This document shows, in pieces, positions 1-6,933 of a stretch of DNA of 7,462 nucleotides. The position numbers and the translations under genes were made by a program. Position 1 is the stretch's first letter, and every line of letters starts with the position of its first letter. The stretch is from contig JAGOUP010000029.1 of the NCBI GenBank assembly GCA_018061205.1, positions 1-7,462 on the forward strand. The letters are read 5' to 3'. Source of the DNA: Candidatus Levyibacteriota bacterium. GTDB taxonomy: Bacteria; Patescibacteriota; Microgenomatia; Levybacterales; UBA12049. A model generated the notes under the pieces. It was not told the DNA's origin. It did no database searches and saw only the letters and a program-made list of their open reading frames with translations.

Positions 1-1189
1 TCCCTGCTGCAACAATGGCCGGATTATTAATATTAAAGTATCCACGTACTTCAAACCATCCGAAAGCCAACAACAACAAAACGAGTATTACTGCGACACC
101 CGCATTCAATCCCCTTTGAAACTTGGTGTTGCCAAGTGAAAGTAAAAAATCAATACCTTTTGCCATAAAAATACAGCCAATTGGCACAAGAGGCATTTGA
201 TAATAATCATGTGTTACATTTCCTCTCGCAATAACAACAAAGAACACAAGAATTGCTGCAAGCCATAGGTAATAAAAATATCCTTCTTTCTTTTCAGATC
301 CCCTGATAACTCCTAGCCAAAATAACACAAAACCACCAGTTGCAAAAATAAGTCGATTCATCCTATCAAAAATCAGCCATCTGAAATATGCACCGGTGAA
401 TCGAATACCTCCTTGATTATAAAGCCATAATGTTCCAAACATCCCTTCGGGATAATTATTGATATGCCACCTCCACAAAAGAAAAGGAACGAGCGCGAGT
501 ACTACGAATAGGTAGATTGCTATTTTTTTGACAATACCAAAACCCCATGCACGAAACAACAGATATCCGATAGGTAAAAATAACACCAATGCATACGGCT
601 TTGTGAGAAGTGCCCCTCCAAAAACAACACCTGCCAGAATAGCAAGGAAAATATTGTTATAGCGTATCCACAAAGTTACAAGATATAAGGCAAATACGCT
701 AAAAAAGATATGCAAAGGATCAGCCAAAATTACTCGCCCATAATAAATATTAAAAGGAAGTATTGCATAGAGAACTGCAGCAAACAATGCCACTCTTTGT
801 GATGAATACTGTGCAACGAGTAAAAAAAGTATGACAGTCGTGAATGTCGCAGCTAAAATACTAATGAGTCTTCCCCACTCTTCCAGTGTTACCTGTCCTA
901 TGTATACATATCCTGCATATTGCAACGTATTATAGATAGGTAACTCAGCAAAGAAATATCTTTTTGGATTATCCAAATTCAATTCATTGAGTGAATTTAA
1001 TGTATCAAATTTGGGATAGAAGGGTGTATATCCTTCTTTAACAAAGTTCCGTGTGACTGATGATGTGTCTGCTTGCCGCCAACTATGCCAATCTGCAATG
1101 GGGTTATCAAATCTATACAGACGAGGCACAAAGGTTATAATACCTAAAAAAACTAGGAGAAGAAATAAATATCGTTTCTTTTCAAACAT
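1..1189 (-). CDS. Polytopic GT-C glycosyltransferase, PMT_2/GT39-like (3' end off window)
   Basis: Reading from the ATG at 1189 gives 396 residues with no stop before the left edge, so the C-terminus is missing. Seen: a hydrophobic segment at about residues 7-22, then an extracytoplasmic loop with D33-W34 and W37-R-Q-A-D41-T, FAELPIY at 80-86, GRVILADP at 151-158, LLTKPYAL at 194-201 and HDYYQMPLVP at 327-336, with repeated membrane spans between. These are typical of the PMT_2 (RgtA/B/C/D-like, GT39-related) family, integral membrane enzymes that take sugar from a polyprenyl-phosphate donor and use an acidic residue of the first outer loop as catalytic base; D41 or D33 is the candidate here. 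The family is usually around 500 residues, so perhaps a fifth is lost. The ATG was chosen because it precedes the first membrane span and lies 5 bp after the upstream stop. Family confident; substrate unknown (sugar transfer to a surface glycan or protein inferred). Confidence 0.88.
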   Translation of the reverse strand, partial: MFEKKRYLFLLLVFLGIITFVPRLYRFDNPIADWHSWRQADTSSVTRNFVKEGYTPFYPKFDTLNSLNELNLDNPKRYFFAELPIYNTLQYAGYVYIGQVTLEEWGRLISILAATFTTVILFLLVAQYSSQRVALFAAVLYAILPFNIYYGRVILADPLHIFFSVFALYLVTLWIRYNNIFLAILAGVVFGGALLTKPYALVLFLPIGYLLFRAWGFGIVKKIAIYLFVVLALVPFLLWRWHINNYPEGMFGTLWLYNQGGIRFTGAYFRWLIFDRMNRLIFATGGFVLFWLGVIRGSEKKEGYFYYLWLAAILVFFVVIARGNVTHDYYQMPLVPIGCIFMAKGIDFLLSLGNTKFQRGLNAGVAVILVLLLLAFGWFEVRGYFNINNPAIVAAG

Positions 1190-1194
1190 ACCTC
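1190..1194 (-). promoter_or_regulatory. Purine-rich intergenic spacer, possible Shine-Dalgarno site
   Basis: The five bases between the TAA stop of the upstream membrane-protein gene and the ATG at 1189 read GAGGT on the minus strand; with the end of the stop codon this gives AAGAGGT. It is the best Shine-Dalgarno-like stretch at any start in the window, but it lies only one base from the ATG, closer than usual. Coupling to the upstream gene through termination and re-initiation is an equally good reading. Confidence 0.4.
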
Positions 1195-4100
1195 TTATTC
1201 ATTAGCTCGTATTACCTCTTCTACATTTCCTGCTTTATCAAATTCGAATACGCGAGCACTACCCGATCCCTCTGCAGCATCCAGTGCGATATCCAAAGAA
1301 GGAACTTGCTTTACTGTTAAATTCTCATTTTGGAAAGTAAACCATAATGCATCTGACAATCCGACAGGAAATACCCATGCTTCACCATACCTAATTGGTA
1401 CATTGACAAAATAAAATACAGGATTCTGTGGAGTAATCGCAGCTACTTGGAATGCTTCATTAAAGCTAATCAGTAAATTGTTTGAAATCGCTCCAGCTTT
1501 TTGCCAATCTTTTTGTATTCGTTGTAATTCCTGATATTGAAAACATGAGAAAACAATTATAGCAATACCTACTACTATGACTCCTAAAATGAGAGACGTT
1601 TTTCTGAGTCGTTCATACAACCTTTGTAAAAATAATACACCAAGTAACAATATTCCAAAAGAAGGAAGATAGACATACCGAGCCGTAATATTACCCAATC
1701 CTAAAAAGGTAATAAGAGAGAGAATAAAAAATGCAAGAGAAAAAAGAATAATATTGGTTGTATTCTTTGTGATCTTTTGCAAAAACATCTTCCAAAGAAT
1801 GAAACATACCCCAAGTACTATTACTATCCCAATAATAACAATGACAACATGTTCTTTTCCATATGTTCGAAGAAATGTATAGTGAGAAAGCGACTGTGAT
1901 CCCCAAAATACCAATGCGATATACCCTAGCAGATTGCCAAATATATTAAATGGCAAATTTACCAAACTATAATTATAATCACCACTTAACCAATGACTTT
2001 TTGCCATTGTACGCAAATACATATAGAGAGGAATTGTGGCAAAGAAAAAAATATAGTACCAATATGACTGTATCTTTTTCAGCATCATTCCTCTATCCCA
2101 AATAACATCATATGCCAAAAGTATAAACGGTGTGATTATGCCAAATTCGTGAAAGAGAAATCCAGTTATTGTTGCGACAAATGACAACAGTAAGTAGAAA
2201 TAATTTCTCGTATCTTTAAAATAAATATACATCAAAAGAGCAAATAGTACACAAAACGAGGTGATCAGATGCCCACTAACTGATATCCAATAAAGTGATT
2301 CTGCATGCGAACTTAATACCAGAAAGAAAAATGCTACAAGAAATGCAAAGAACTTATTTTTTAAGAATTTATATGAGAGAAGCAGGATAACTGATGCATT
2401 GAGAAAATGAAGAGCTATTGACATAACATGATACATTGCAGCATTGAGTCCAAAAATTGCATGCATGAAGAGAAAGTATACTTTTGTCCCAGGTCGATAA
2501 AAAAATCCATCTGATTGCAGAAAATAATTCTTTATCACAATAGCGATTGATTCACACTGAGCTGTTCCATTTTCCATTATGATCTTTTTACAATCAGCCG
2601 CCCATCGAAGCCAAGTAAAATCATCGCCAACAAAATAATTAGAAAAAATCATCCAAAAACTACTAAACGAGAGGACCAAAAGATACACTATCATTGCTGG
2701 AAGTGAAGTAATGACGTCTATAATCTCTTTTTTATAATTAATTTTTTGTTTTTGATACAAACGAGCCAAGCCCAATGCTATACCCATCAAAAGCCACAAA
2801 ACAAAAGCAACTTTTGATGCTTCAAACACATCAATTAAAATAGCATTAAGACCCAATCCAAATACACCAGCAAATATCCCTAAAATCAAACTTTTTGTGA
2901 GTGGAGAATCAATATCTGGTAATACTTTTCTAATATATACTCCTGCTGTCAAAAATATCGCAAGAAATGACAAAAATCCAAATATTCCTATTTCCCCTAA
3001 AATACGTAAATAGTTATTGTCAGTTGCTAAACTGATTGAAGAATACCCACTGCCTAAGAGAAAATTTCTTTTAAATGCATCGATAGCTCGAGGCCATTCT
3101 CCTTGAAAACGAGTCGTAAATGATACATCATACGCCAATACTCGTTTTACGACAAAATCTCCTTCGACATTCGTTATTTGAGCAGACTCTGTTCCTGCTT
3201 GAATACGAGAACGTTTAATCACTACTTTTGTGGTTGGTTTTTCTTCAACTGCTGCTGGAAGTTGTATATATGCTGTCCCTTGCGGCAAGTTTTCTCCTGT
3301 GGATTGTACATCTTCAATCACAACGCTACTTGGGCTTGACCCTTCTTTTGCAATACCAACAGCCTTTCCGGTCCTTGCATCAACAACTAAATCCACTTGA
3401 GAAATGGTGTTTCCAAAACGCTGAGAAATACCCTGAAATGTCTGAGAAAAAAGAATACTCAAAATAATAACAGGAATAATCAATAGTTTCTTTTTTTGCA
3501 AAATCAGCATAAAAGAAATGGTCAGTAAATAAACAGCAAATGAGACACGAGATGCTGTCAATAAAAGTAATATCAGGCCAGAGATTGTACAGAAGAGAAA
3601 AAATATCTTGAGGAAGTAATTACGAAACCCAAAAACCAAGCTTCCCATTATGGCAATAAGCATGACCAAATATGCTGCTAAATCATAATGACCAGCAAAC
3701 GTGGATGGAATTCGAGCCAATGCAGAAAGCTTCAAAGGAATCCCTTTTGCAAATTCCTCATTCATGGTCAAATATGCAGGAAATCTATTCTCTTCACCAA
3801 TAATGAACCCTTTTTGGCCCAAACCATATGCAACAACAAGTAGAAGAGTAAATGCCAATACAAAAACAACTGGTTTTGCAAATGATTTGTTTCGCATCGC
3901 TGAATAGGCAATAAAGAAAAGTGACAGATATTCTACTCTTCTGAGTAAATGGAGTATTGCTACCATTGGAAAGGCATCTGCAATATAAGGGAAAATGAGA
4001 TATATAGCTGATAGAGTCGAAACTGCACCAACTAACCAAAAAAGAATAATTGGCAGTGTCAATGGCGTACGAATAAAAGCCTTTTTTCGCAAAACTTGAA

Positions 4101-4269
4101 TACCATAGATAAAAAAGGCTACTGCAACGAGAAAGTCTTCTACACGAATATATACCCAGGTATGCGTCACATCAAGCAGTGGCAATTTAGGGTAGAGAGG
4201 AATAAAGACAAGAAGAAAAAGAGTAAAAACGAGCAGAATATTTTCAGACAACCAACGTAAAATTTTCAT
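1195..4269 (-). CDS. Two-module membrane protein: O-antigen ligase/Wzy-like half fused to TMTC-like GT-C half
   Basis: 1024 residues. Half one (1-505) has about 12 hydrophobic spans and the O-antigen ligase/polymerase (Wzy_C) layout: R186-I-P-STFAGH-YDLAAYL (186-201), LTASR (237-241), a large outer loop (about 278-420) and LLGSGYSS followed by TDNNYLRILGEIG (404-428). A short Lys-rich linker (507-514) leads to half two, a GT-C enzyme resembling TMTC-type protein O-mannosyltransferases: GDDFTWL with D549-D550 in the first outer loop, YRPGTKVYF (591-599), the YH..SIALHFLNA stretch (613-625), HAESLYWISVSGHL (655-668), FHEFG (706-710) then LLAYDVIWD, and ARYVYLPSFGILLL (863-876). Residues from about 912 form a soluble tail. 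Known for these families: polyprenyl-linked donors are used on the outer face. Inferred: one protein that both polymerises or transfers a glycan and adds single sugars. Its ATG overlaps the upstream GT2 stop (ATGA). Acceptor unknown. Confidence 0.86.
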   Translation of the reverse strand: MKILRWLSENILLVFTLFLLVFIPLYPKLPLLDVTHTWVYIRVEDFLVAVAFFIYGIQVLRKKAFIRTPLTLPIILFWLVGAVSTLSAIYLIFPYIADAFPMVAILHLLRRVEYLSLFFIAYSAMRNKSFAKPVVFVLAFTLLLVVAYGLGQKGFIIGEENRFPAYLTMNEEFAKGIPLKLSALARIPSTFAGHYDLAAYLVMLIAIMGSLVFGFRNYFLKIFFLFCTISGLILLLLTASRVSFAVYLLTISFMLILQKKKLLIIPVIILSILFSQTFQGISQRFGNTISQVDLVVDARTGKAVGIAKEGSSPSSVVIEDVQSTGENLPQGTAYIQLPAAVEEKPTTKVVIKRSRIQAGTESAQITNVEGDFVVKRVLAYDVSFTTRFQGEWPRAIDAFKRNFLLGSGYSSISLATDNNYLRILGEIGIFGFLSFLAIFLTAGVYIRKVLPDIDSPLTKSLILGIFAGVFGLGLNAILIDVFEASKVAFVLWLLMGIALGLARLYQKQKINYKKEIIDVITSLPAMIVYLLVLSFSSFWMIFSNYFVGDDFTWLRWAADCKKIIMENGTAQCESIAIVIKNYFLQSDGFFYRPGTKVYFLFMHAIFGLNAAMYHVMSIALHFLNASVILLLSYKFLKNKFFAFLVAFFFLVLSSHAESLYWISVSGHLITSFCVLFALLMYIYFKDTRNYFYLLLSFVATITGFLFHEFGIITPFILLAYDVIWDRGMMLKKIQSYWYYIFFFATIPLYMYLRTMAKSHWLSGDYNYSLVNLPFNIFGNLLGYIALVFWGSQSLSHYTFLRTYGKEHVVIVIIGIVIVLGVCFILWKMFLQKITKNTTNIILFSLAFFILSLITFLGLGNITARYVYLPSFGILLLGVLFLQRLYERLRKTSLILGVIVVGIAIIVFSCFQYQELQRIQKDWQKAGAISNNLLISFNEAFQVAAITPQNPVFYFVNVPIRYGEAWVFPVGLSDALWFTFQNENLTVKQVPSLDIALDAAEGSGSARVFEFDKAGNVEEVIRANE
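4266..4269 (-). promoter_or_regulatory. ATGA stop/start overlap, likely translational coupling
   Basis: On the minus strand the ATG of the 1024-residue membrane protein (4269-4267) shares bases with the TGA stop of the GT2 gene (4268-4266). No clear Shine-Dalgarno sequence precedes it within the GT2 tail. The overlap points to coupled translation and roughly matched amounts of the two enzymes, and shows that TGA acts as stop here. Confidence 0.75.
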
Positions 4270-5141
4270 ATAATACTTTTTAACGCTTTTCCGTATGTAT
4301 GTGTATATTCTTTTTTACCAATTATAACTCCCAAAAACATCATACTTACCGCTTTTATGACCAACAATCCTTTGACAATAGTATATTCTATACTATTTTT
4401 GTGCTTCTTGTAAAAGTATATCATTCCTCTATAGATTTGAATAATAGCAAATCCTCTATTTGAGCTTCCATGTGAGAGATGCTGTATCGTACATTCAGGA
4501 TAAAAAACAACTTCTTTTCCCATCTTTTTTACCCGAAAACATAACTCCATATCCTCCATATACATAAAAAGTTTCTCATCAAACCCTCCCAGCTCACGAA
4601 ATAGTGTACGATCTACTATCAGCATTGCACCACTCACCCAATCAACCTTTTCTATTTTTTTAGGATTATACCGCAGCTTTCCAAATCGCTCAGCACCCGC
4701 AAGGAGTAAAAAAACTCGAGGAAGTGTATAAAATACGCCTGCCGACGCTTGATATGAACCATCAGGATTTTTTAATCTTCCCCCCATAATACCAATCTGT
4801 GTATGTTCTTCTTTATATACCATCATATTCATCAACCCATCATCTTCACATTCAGTATCAGAATTCAAAAAAAGTAATTGTTCTCCTGTGGCATAGGTTG
4901 CACCCAGATTAATACCTTTTGAAAATCCGAGATTTTCTTTACTCACAACTACTGTAACAAAGGATGAAATTGAAGATGATTTGATTGATTCTACACTGGT
5001 ATCTGAGGAATTATTGTCAACAACGATTATTTCAAACGTTTTTTCAGTGAGTTCTTTTTTATAGTATTTTACCAAAGAAAAAAGACACGTTAGTGTGAGT
5101 TTTTCTGTGTTATATGAGAGAATGATAATAGATAGCTTCAT
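4266..5141 (-). CDS. GT2 family glycosyltransferase (WbbL-like)
   Basis: A 291-residue inverting GT-A enzyme that moves a sugar from a nucleotide donor to a growing glycan on the cytoplasmic face. Seen: the opening beta strand SIIILSYN (4-11), VDNNSSD (41-47) with D42 for nucleotide binding, ENLGFSKGINLG (69-80), the metal-binding LNSDTE (92-97, DxD-like with D95), WVSGAMLIVDR (168-178), and GGFDEKLFMYMEDMELCFR (185-203) with the E196-D197 pair expected to hold the catalytic base. A hydrophobic stretch at about 253-275 near the C-terminus could be a membrane anchor. Length and motif order match complete members of the family that includes rhamnosyltransferases such as WbbL, but the sugar cannot be named from sequence. 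The start is 6 bp after the acetyltransferase stop and has no visible Shine-Dalgarno, so re-initiation is likely. It overlaps the next gene by 4 bp. Confidence 0.93.
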   Translation of the reverse strand: MKLSIIILSYNTEKLTLTCLFSLVKYYKKELTEKTFEIIVVDNNSSDTSVESIKSSSISSFVTVVVSKENLGFSKGINLGATYATGEQLLFLNSDTECEDDGLMNMMVYKEEHTQIGIMGGRLKNPDGSYQASAGVFYTLPRVFLLLAGAERFGKLRYNPKKIEKVDWVSGAMLIVDRTLFRELGGFDEKLFMYMEDMELCFRVKKMGKEVVFYPECTIQHLSHGSSNRGFAIIQIYRGMIYFYKKHKNSIEYTIVKGLLVIKAVSMMFLGVIIGKKEYTHTYGKALKSII

Positions 5142-5147
5142 GCGTTA

Positions 5148-5753
5148 CTAGCGAAACCAACGAGCACGACCAAGTTTGTAGTGTAAATCTTGCATTGTTC
5201 TTTCTCCAATAACTTTTGCAGGAACACCACCAACAATTGCTCCAGATTCCACATTTTTTGTAACAACTGCTCCAGCTCCTATAACTGCTCCTTTACCTAT
5301 GGTTACTCCTGGTAAAATAATAGATCTTGGCCCAATAAATACATAATCTTCAATGATGACTGACGCTTCGACTATTCCCTCATGTGCAGCAAAGTGTTCT
5401 GCATGTACATTGTGCTCTGAATTATAGATCATCACATCTGTTGCGATATCAACATGATTTCCGATTGAAAGCTTTGCCCTTCCATCTAACAGTGCTCCTT
5501 CACCTACAATAGTATCCTGTCCAATAGAAATATTTGCAGGATCAAAAAAAACAGTTCCCATATGAATGGTTGATCCTTTTCCTATTTTTACTCCTGCAAG
5601 TCGATAAAAAAATCTTCGTACATGATGGAGTGGTATATACCCTACCAAATGCAGCAAATATACTTCTAATTCTAAAAGAATATTTTTTCCTCTATTCACA
5701 CTCTTTGCAATAACTTCTTCGTGTGAAAGTTCTTTTCCAGTTTTATCTTGCAT
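5148..5753 (-). CDS. Hexapeptide-repeat (left-handed beta-helix) O-acetyltransferase
   Basis: 201 residues. After an N-terminal helical part (about 20-52, with the hydrophobic LLELEVYLLHLVGYIPL) come imperfect [LIV]-G-x-x-x-x repeats from about 55 to 168: VKIGKGSTIH, ISIGQDTIVGEG, LSIGNHVDIA, VIIEDYVFIGPRS, VTIGKGAVIGAG. They end in the signature IVGGVPAKVIGER (173-185), as in maltose/galactoside O-acetyltransferases and WcaF-like enzymes. H114 in NSEHNVH is the likely catalytic histidine. The family forms trimers and moves acetyl (sometimes another acyl) from acyl-CoA to a sugar hydroxyl; among glycosyltransferases it most likely decorates a glycan or its precursor. Start: the ATG at 5753 is the first in frame after the upstream stop but has no Shine-Dalgarno; GTG codon 19 is a possible later start that would remove only non-repeat sequence. 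Acyl group and acceptor sugar cannot be read from sequence. Confidence 0.9.
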   Translation of the reverse strand: MQDKTGKELSHEEVIAKSVNRGKNILLELEVYLLHLVGYIPLHHVRRFFYRLAGVKIGKGSTIHMGTVFFDPANISIGQDTIVGEGALLDGRAKLSIGNHVDIATDVMIYNSEHNVHAEHFAAHEGIVEASVIIEDYVFIGPRSIILPGVTIGKGAVIGAGAVVTKNVESGAIVGGVPAKVIGERTMQDLHYKLGRARWFR

Positions 5754-5815
5754 ATTTGTAAATTGTCATCTCCCGAAGGGAGTCTGTGACCTAGAATTTA
5801 TTTTACGAACTCTTT
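5754..5815. other. Only intergenic gap in the cluster (62 bp)
   Basis: All other junctions here are 2, 6, -4 or 5 bp, so this spacer stands out. It holds an interrupted palindrome (listed separately) and, near the upstream gene, an AT-rich part with a weak -10-like TAAAAT on the minus strand without a convincing -35 partner. No U-run follows the hairpin on the minus strand, so a Rho-independent terminator is not supported. Whether transcription continues through it is unknown. Confidence 0.6.
5765..5790. repeat. Interrupted palindrome, REP-like hairpin
   Basis: Inner arms CTCCC (5770-5774) and GGGAG (5778-5782) enclose a three-base GAA loop; outer arms GTCA (5765-5768) and TGAC (5787-5790) extend the stem across a one-base and a four-base bulge. 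AATT copies at 5761-5764 and 5795-5798 could extend it further. Only one intergenic copy is in the window, so calling it a dispersed element is inference. It resembles, from memory, small GTCATC...-type palindromes scattered between genes in other bacterial genomes. Confidence 0.5.
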
Positions 5816-6931
5816 TCAGTGATCTGTTGCTACTTGTTCTAAAACACTCAGTGTTTCTTTTGCTGTCTTTTCCCAAGAAAATTTTTTCACTTGCTGTTTT
5901 CCTTTTTCAATCATAGCAACTCTCACCGATTTATTATCAATAACGTTTGTCATTTGTGACGCAATATCATCTATATCCAGTGGATTTACATAGAGTGCCG
6001 CATCTCCACCAGCCTCAGGAAGTGATGAAACATTGCTGGTAATGACAGGACAGCCGTAAGACATTGCCTCAAGTACCGGTAACCCAAATCCTTCATACAA
6101 ACTGGGCAATACATAACAAACCGCGTGCGTATAAAAAGAGGCTAAAGCCTTATCATCAACATAGGAGAGAAAAATGACTTCCTTTTCTACACCATATTTT
6201 TGAGGAGCTGCCAAAATAGACTCATATAACCACCCAGGTTTCCCAATAATAACGAGTTGTACATCTTTGTGTGAAGGAGAGATCTTGGCAAAAGCTGCAA
6301 TGAGGCGTTCTATATTTTTTCGAGGCTGAAGTGTCCCAACAAAAAGGATAAATTTATCTGATATGCCATATGTTTTTTGCAACTCATTCATGGGTACAAT
6401 TCTTTCTTTATATGGCTGTTTAATACCCGGATACGTAACAATAACATCATGCTCTTTTCTACCATATATTTGGATTATATCATTTTTTGACGACTGACTG
6501 ATTGTGAGGATCTTTGCAGCATTTCGGGCAGAATATTTTGTCCAACTTTGCAATTGATAGAGGTCTTTTTTTGCAAAAAGCTCAGGAAAATGGATATATG
6601 ATAAATCCATAATAGAAATAACAGTTGGAACTGGAGAAAAGCGTGGTGCATAGTGTGTAGGCGTAAAAAACACAGCAGGCCGAGGCTTATGTCTATACAG
6701 ATCCAAAGGCAATCCAATCTGCGTCCACAACTTATAAGGCTTCACTATGCGGTATTTCCAGTCACCACTTTCCATCGGCATAGCTTCCCTTGGCTTTTCC
6801 TTAAGATATACTCTGAACTCTGAACTCTGAACTCTGAACTGAGAAAATTGCGACAGCAATTGAAAGGCATACTCCCCTATGCCTACTTTATTTTCTACAT
6901 TTGCTTCATTTCCATCAATTCCTATAATCAT
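5816..6931 (-). CDS. GT4 family glycosyltransferase (GT-B fold, full length)
   Basis: 371 residues, the usual size. The N-terminal Rossmann domain starts MIIGIDGNEANVENKVGIGEYA, with the Gly-rich acceptor-side loop, and runs to VTYPGI (165-170); the C-terminal donor-binding domain has ILFVGTLQPRKN (195-206, R204-K205 contacting donor phosphates in this family), LVIIGKPGW (226-234), and LPSLYEGFGLPVLEAMSYGCPVITSN (275-300) with the E280-x7-E288 motif of retaining GT4 enzymes. Such enzymes commonly transfer mannose or a related sugar from GDP- or UDP-donors to a lipid-linked glycan; the sugar here is not determined. Residues 32-41 are encoded by a TTCAGAG heptamer repeat, apparently an expansion in a surface segment before YLKEKP. 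The ATG is 2 bp after the stop of the upstream half-length GT4 gene; the CAGG about 9 bases before it (6941-6944) is a weak Shine-Dalgarno. TGA stop. Confidence 0.95.
   Translation of the reverse strand: MIIGIDGNEANVENKVGIGEYAFQLLSQFSQFRVQSSEFRVYLKEKPREAMPMESGDWKYRIVKPYKLWTQIGLPLDLYRHKPRPAVFFTPTHYAPRFSPVPTVISIMDLSYIHFPELFAKKDLYQLQSWTKYSARNAAKILTISQSSKNDIIQIYGRKEHDVIVTYPGIKQPYKERIVPMNELQKTYGISDKFILFVGTLQPRKNIERLIAAFAKISPSHKDVQLVIIGKPGWLYESILAAPQKYGVEKEVIFLSYVDDKALASFYTHAVCYVLPSLYEGFGLPVLEAMSYGCPVITSNVSSLPEAGGDAALYVNPLDIDDIASQMTNVIDNKSVRVAMIEKGKQQVKKFSWEKTAKETLSVLEQVATDH
6811..6840 (-). repeat. Heptanucleotide tandem repeat (TTCAGAG on coding strand), 4.3 copies, inside GT4 gene
   Basis: On the plus strand four perfect CTCTGAA units (6811-6838) plus CT. 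Read on the minus strand in the glycosyltransferase frame this gives the 7-residue period FRVQSSE followed by FRV. Because 7 is not a multiple of 3, losing or gaining one unit would shift the reading frame about 32 codons into the protein; three units would add seven residues and keep the frame. Perfect identity of the copies suggests recent expansion or ongoing slippage. Confidence 0.92.
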
Positions 6932-6933
6932 AG

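Noticed and set aside
441..453. Perfect hairpin ATCCC-TTC-GGGAT sharing an 11-base core with the intergenic palindrome at 5771-5781
   Set aside because: It lies inside the PMT_2-like gene and simply encodes Y-P-E-G-M with ordinary codons; the sequence reads as normal coding DNA, so the match is most likely chance.
1691..1906. Minus-strand frames of 70-80 codons at 1691-1906, 3794-4039 and 6475-6717
   Set aside because: Each is out of frame inside a larger gene with conserved motifs; the Cys-, Ser- and Leu-rich translations are typical of wrong frames.
2690..2780. Sequencing frameshift or missed stop joining two separate genes at the fusion junction
   Set aside because: The frame is continuous over more than 1000 codons, the linker is a plausible Lys-rich cytoplasmic segment, and no start with a Shine-Dalgarno is visible for a separate second gene. 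Only read data could settle it fully.
3228..3467. Plus-strand open frame of 79 codons, and a similar one at 3701-3907
   Set aside because: Both lie opposite the large membrane-protein gene, have no recognisable domain or start signal, and are explained as antisense shadows.
5765..5790. Rho-independent terminator
   Set aside because: The stem is short and interrupted, and on the minus strand it is followed by ACAATTTACA, not a run of T.
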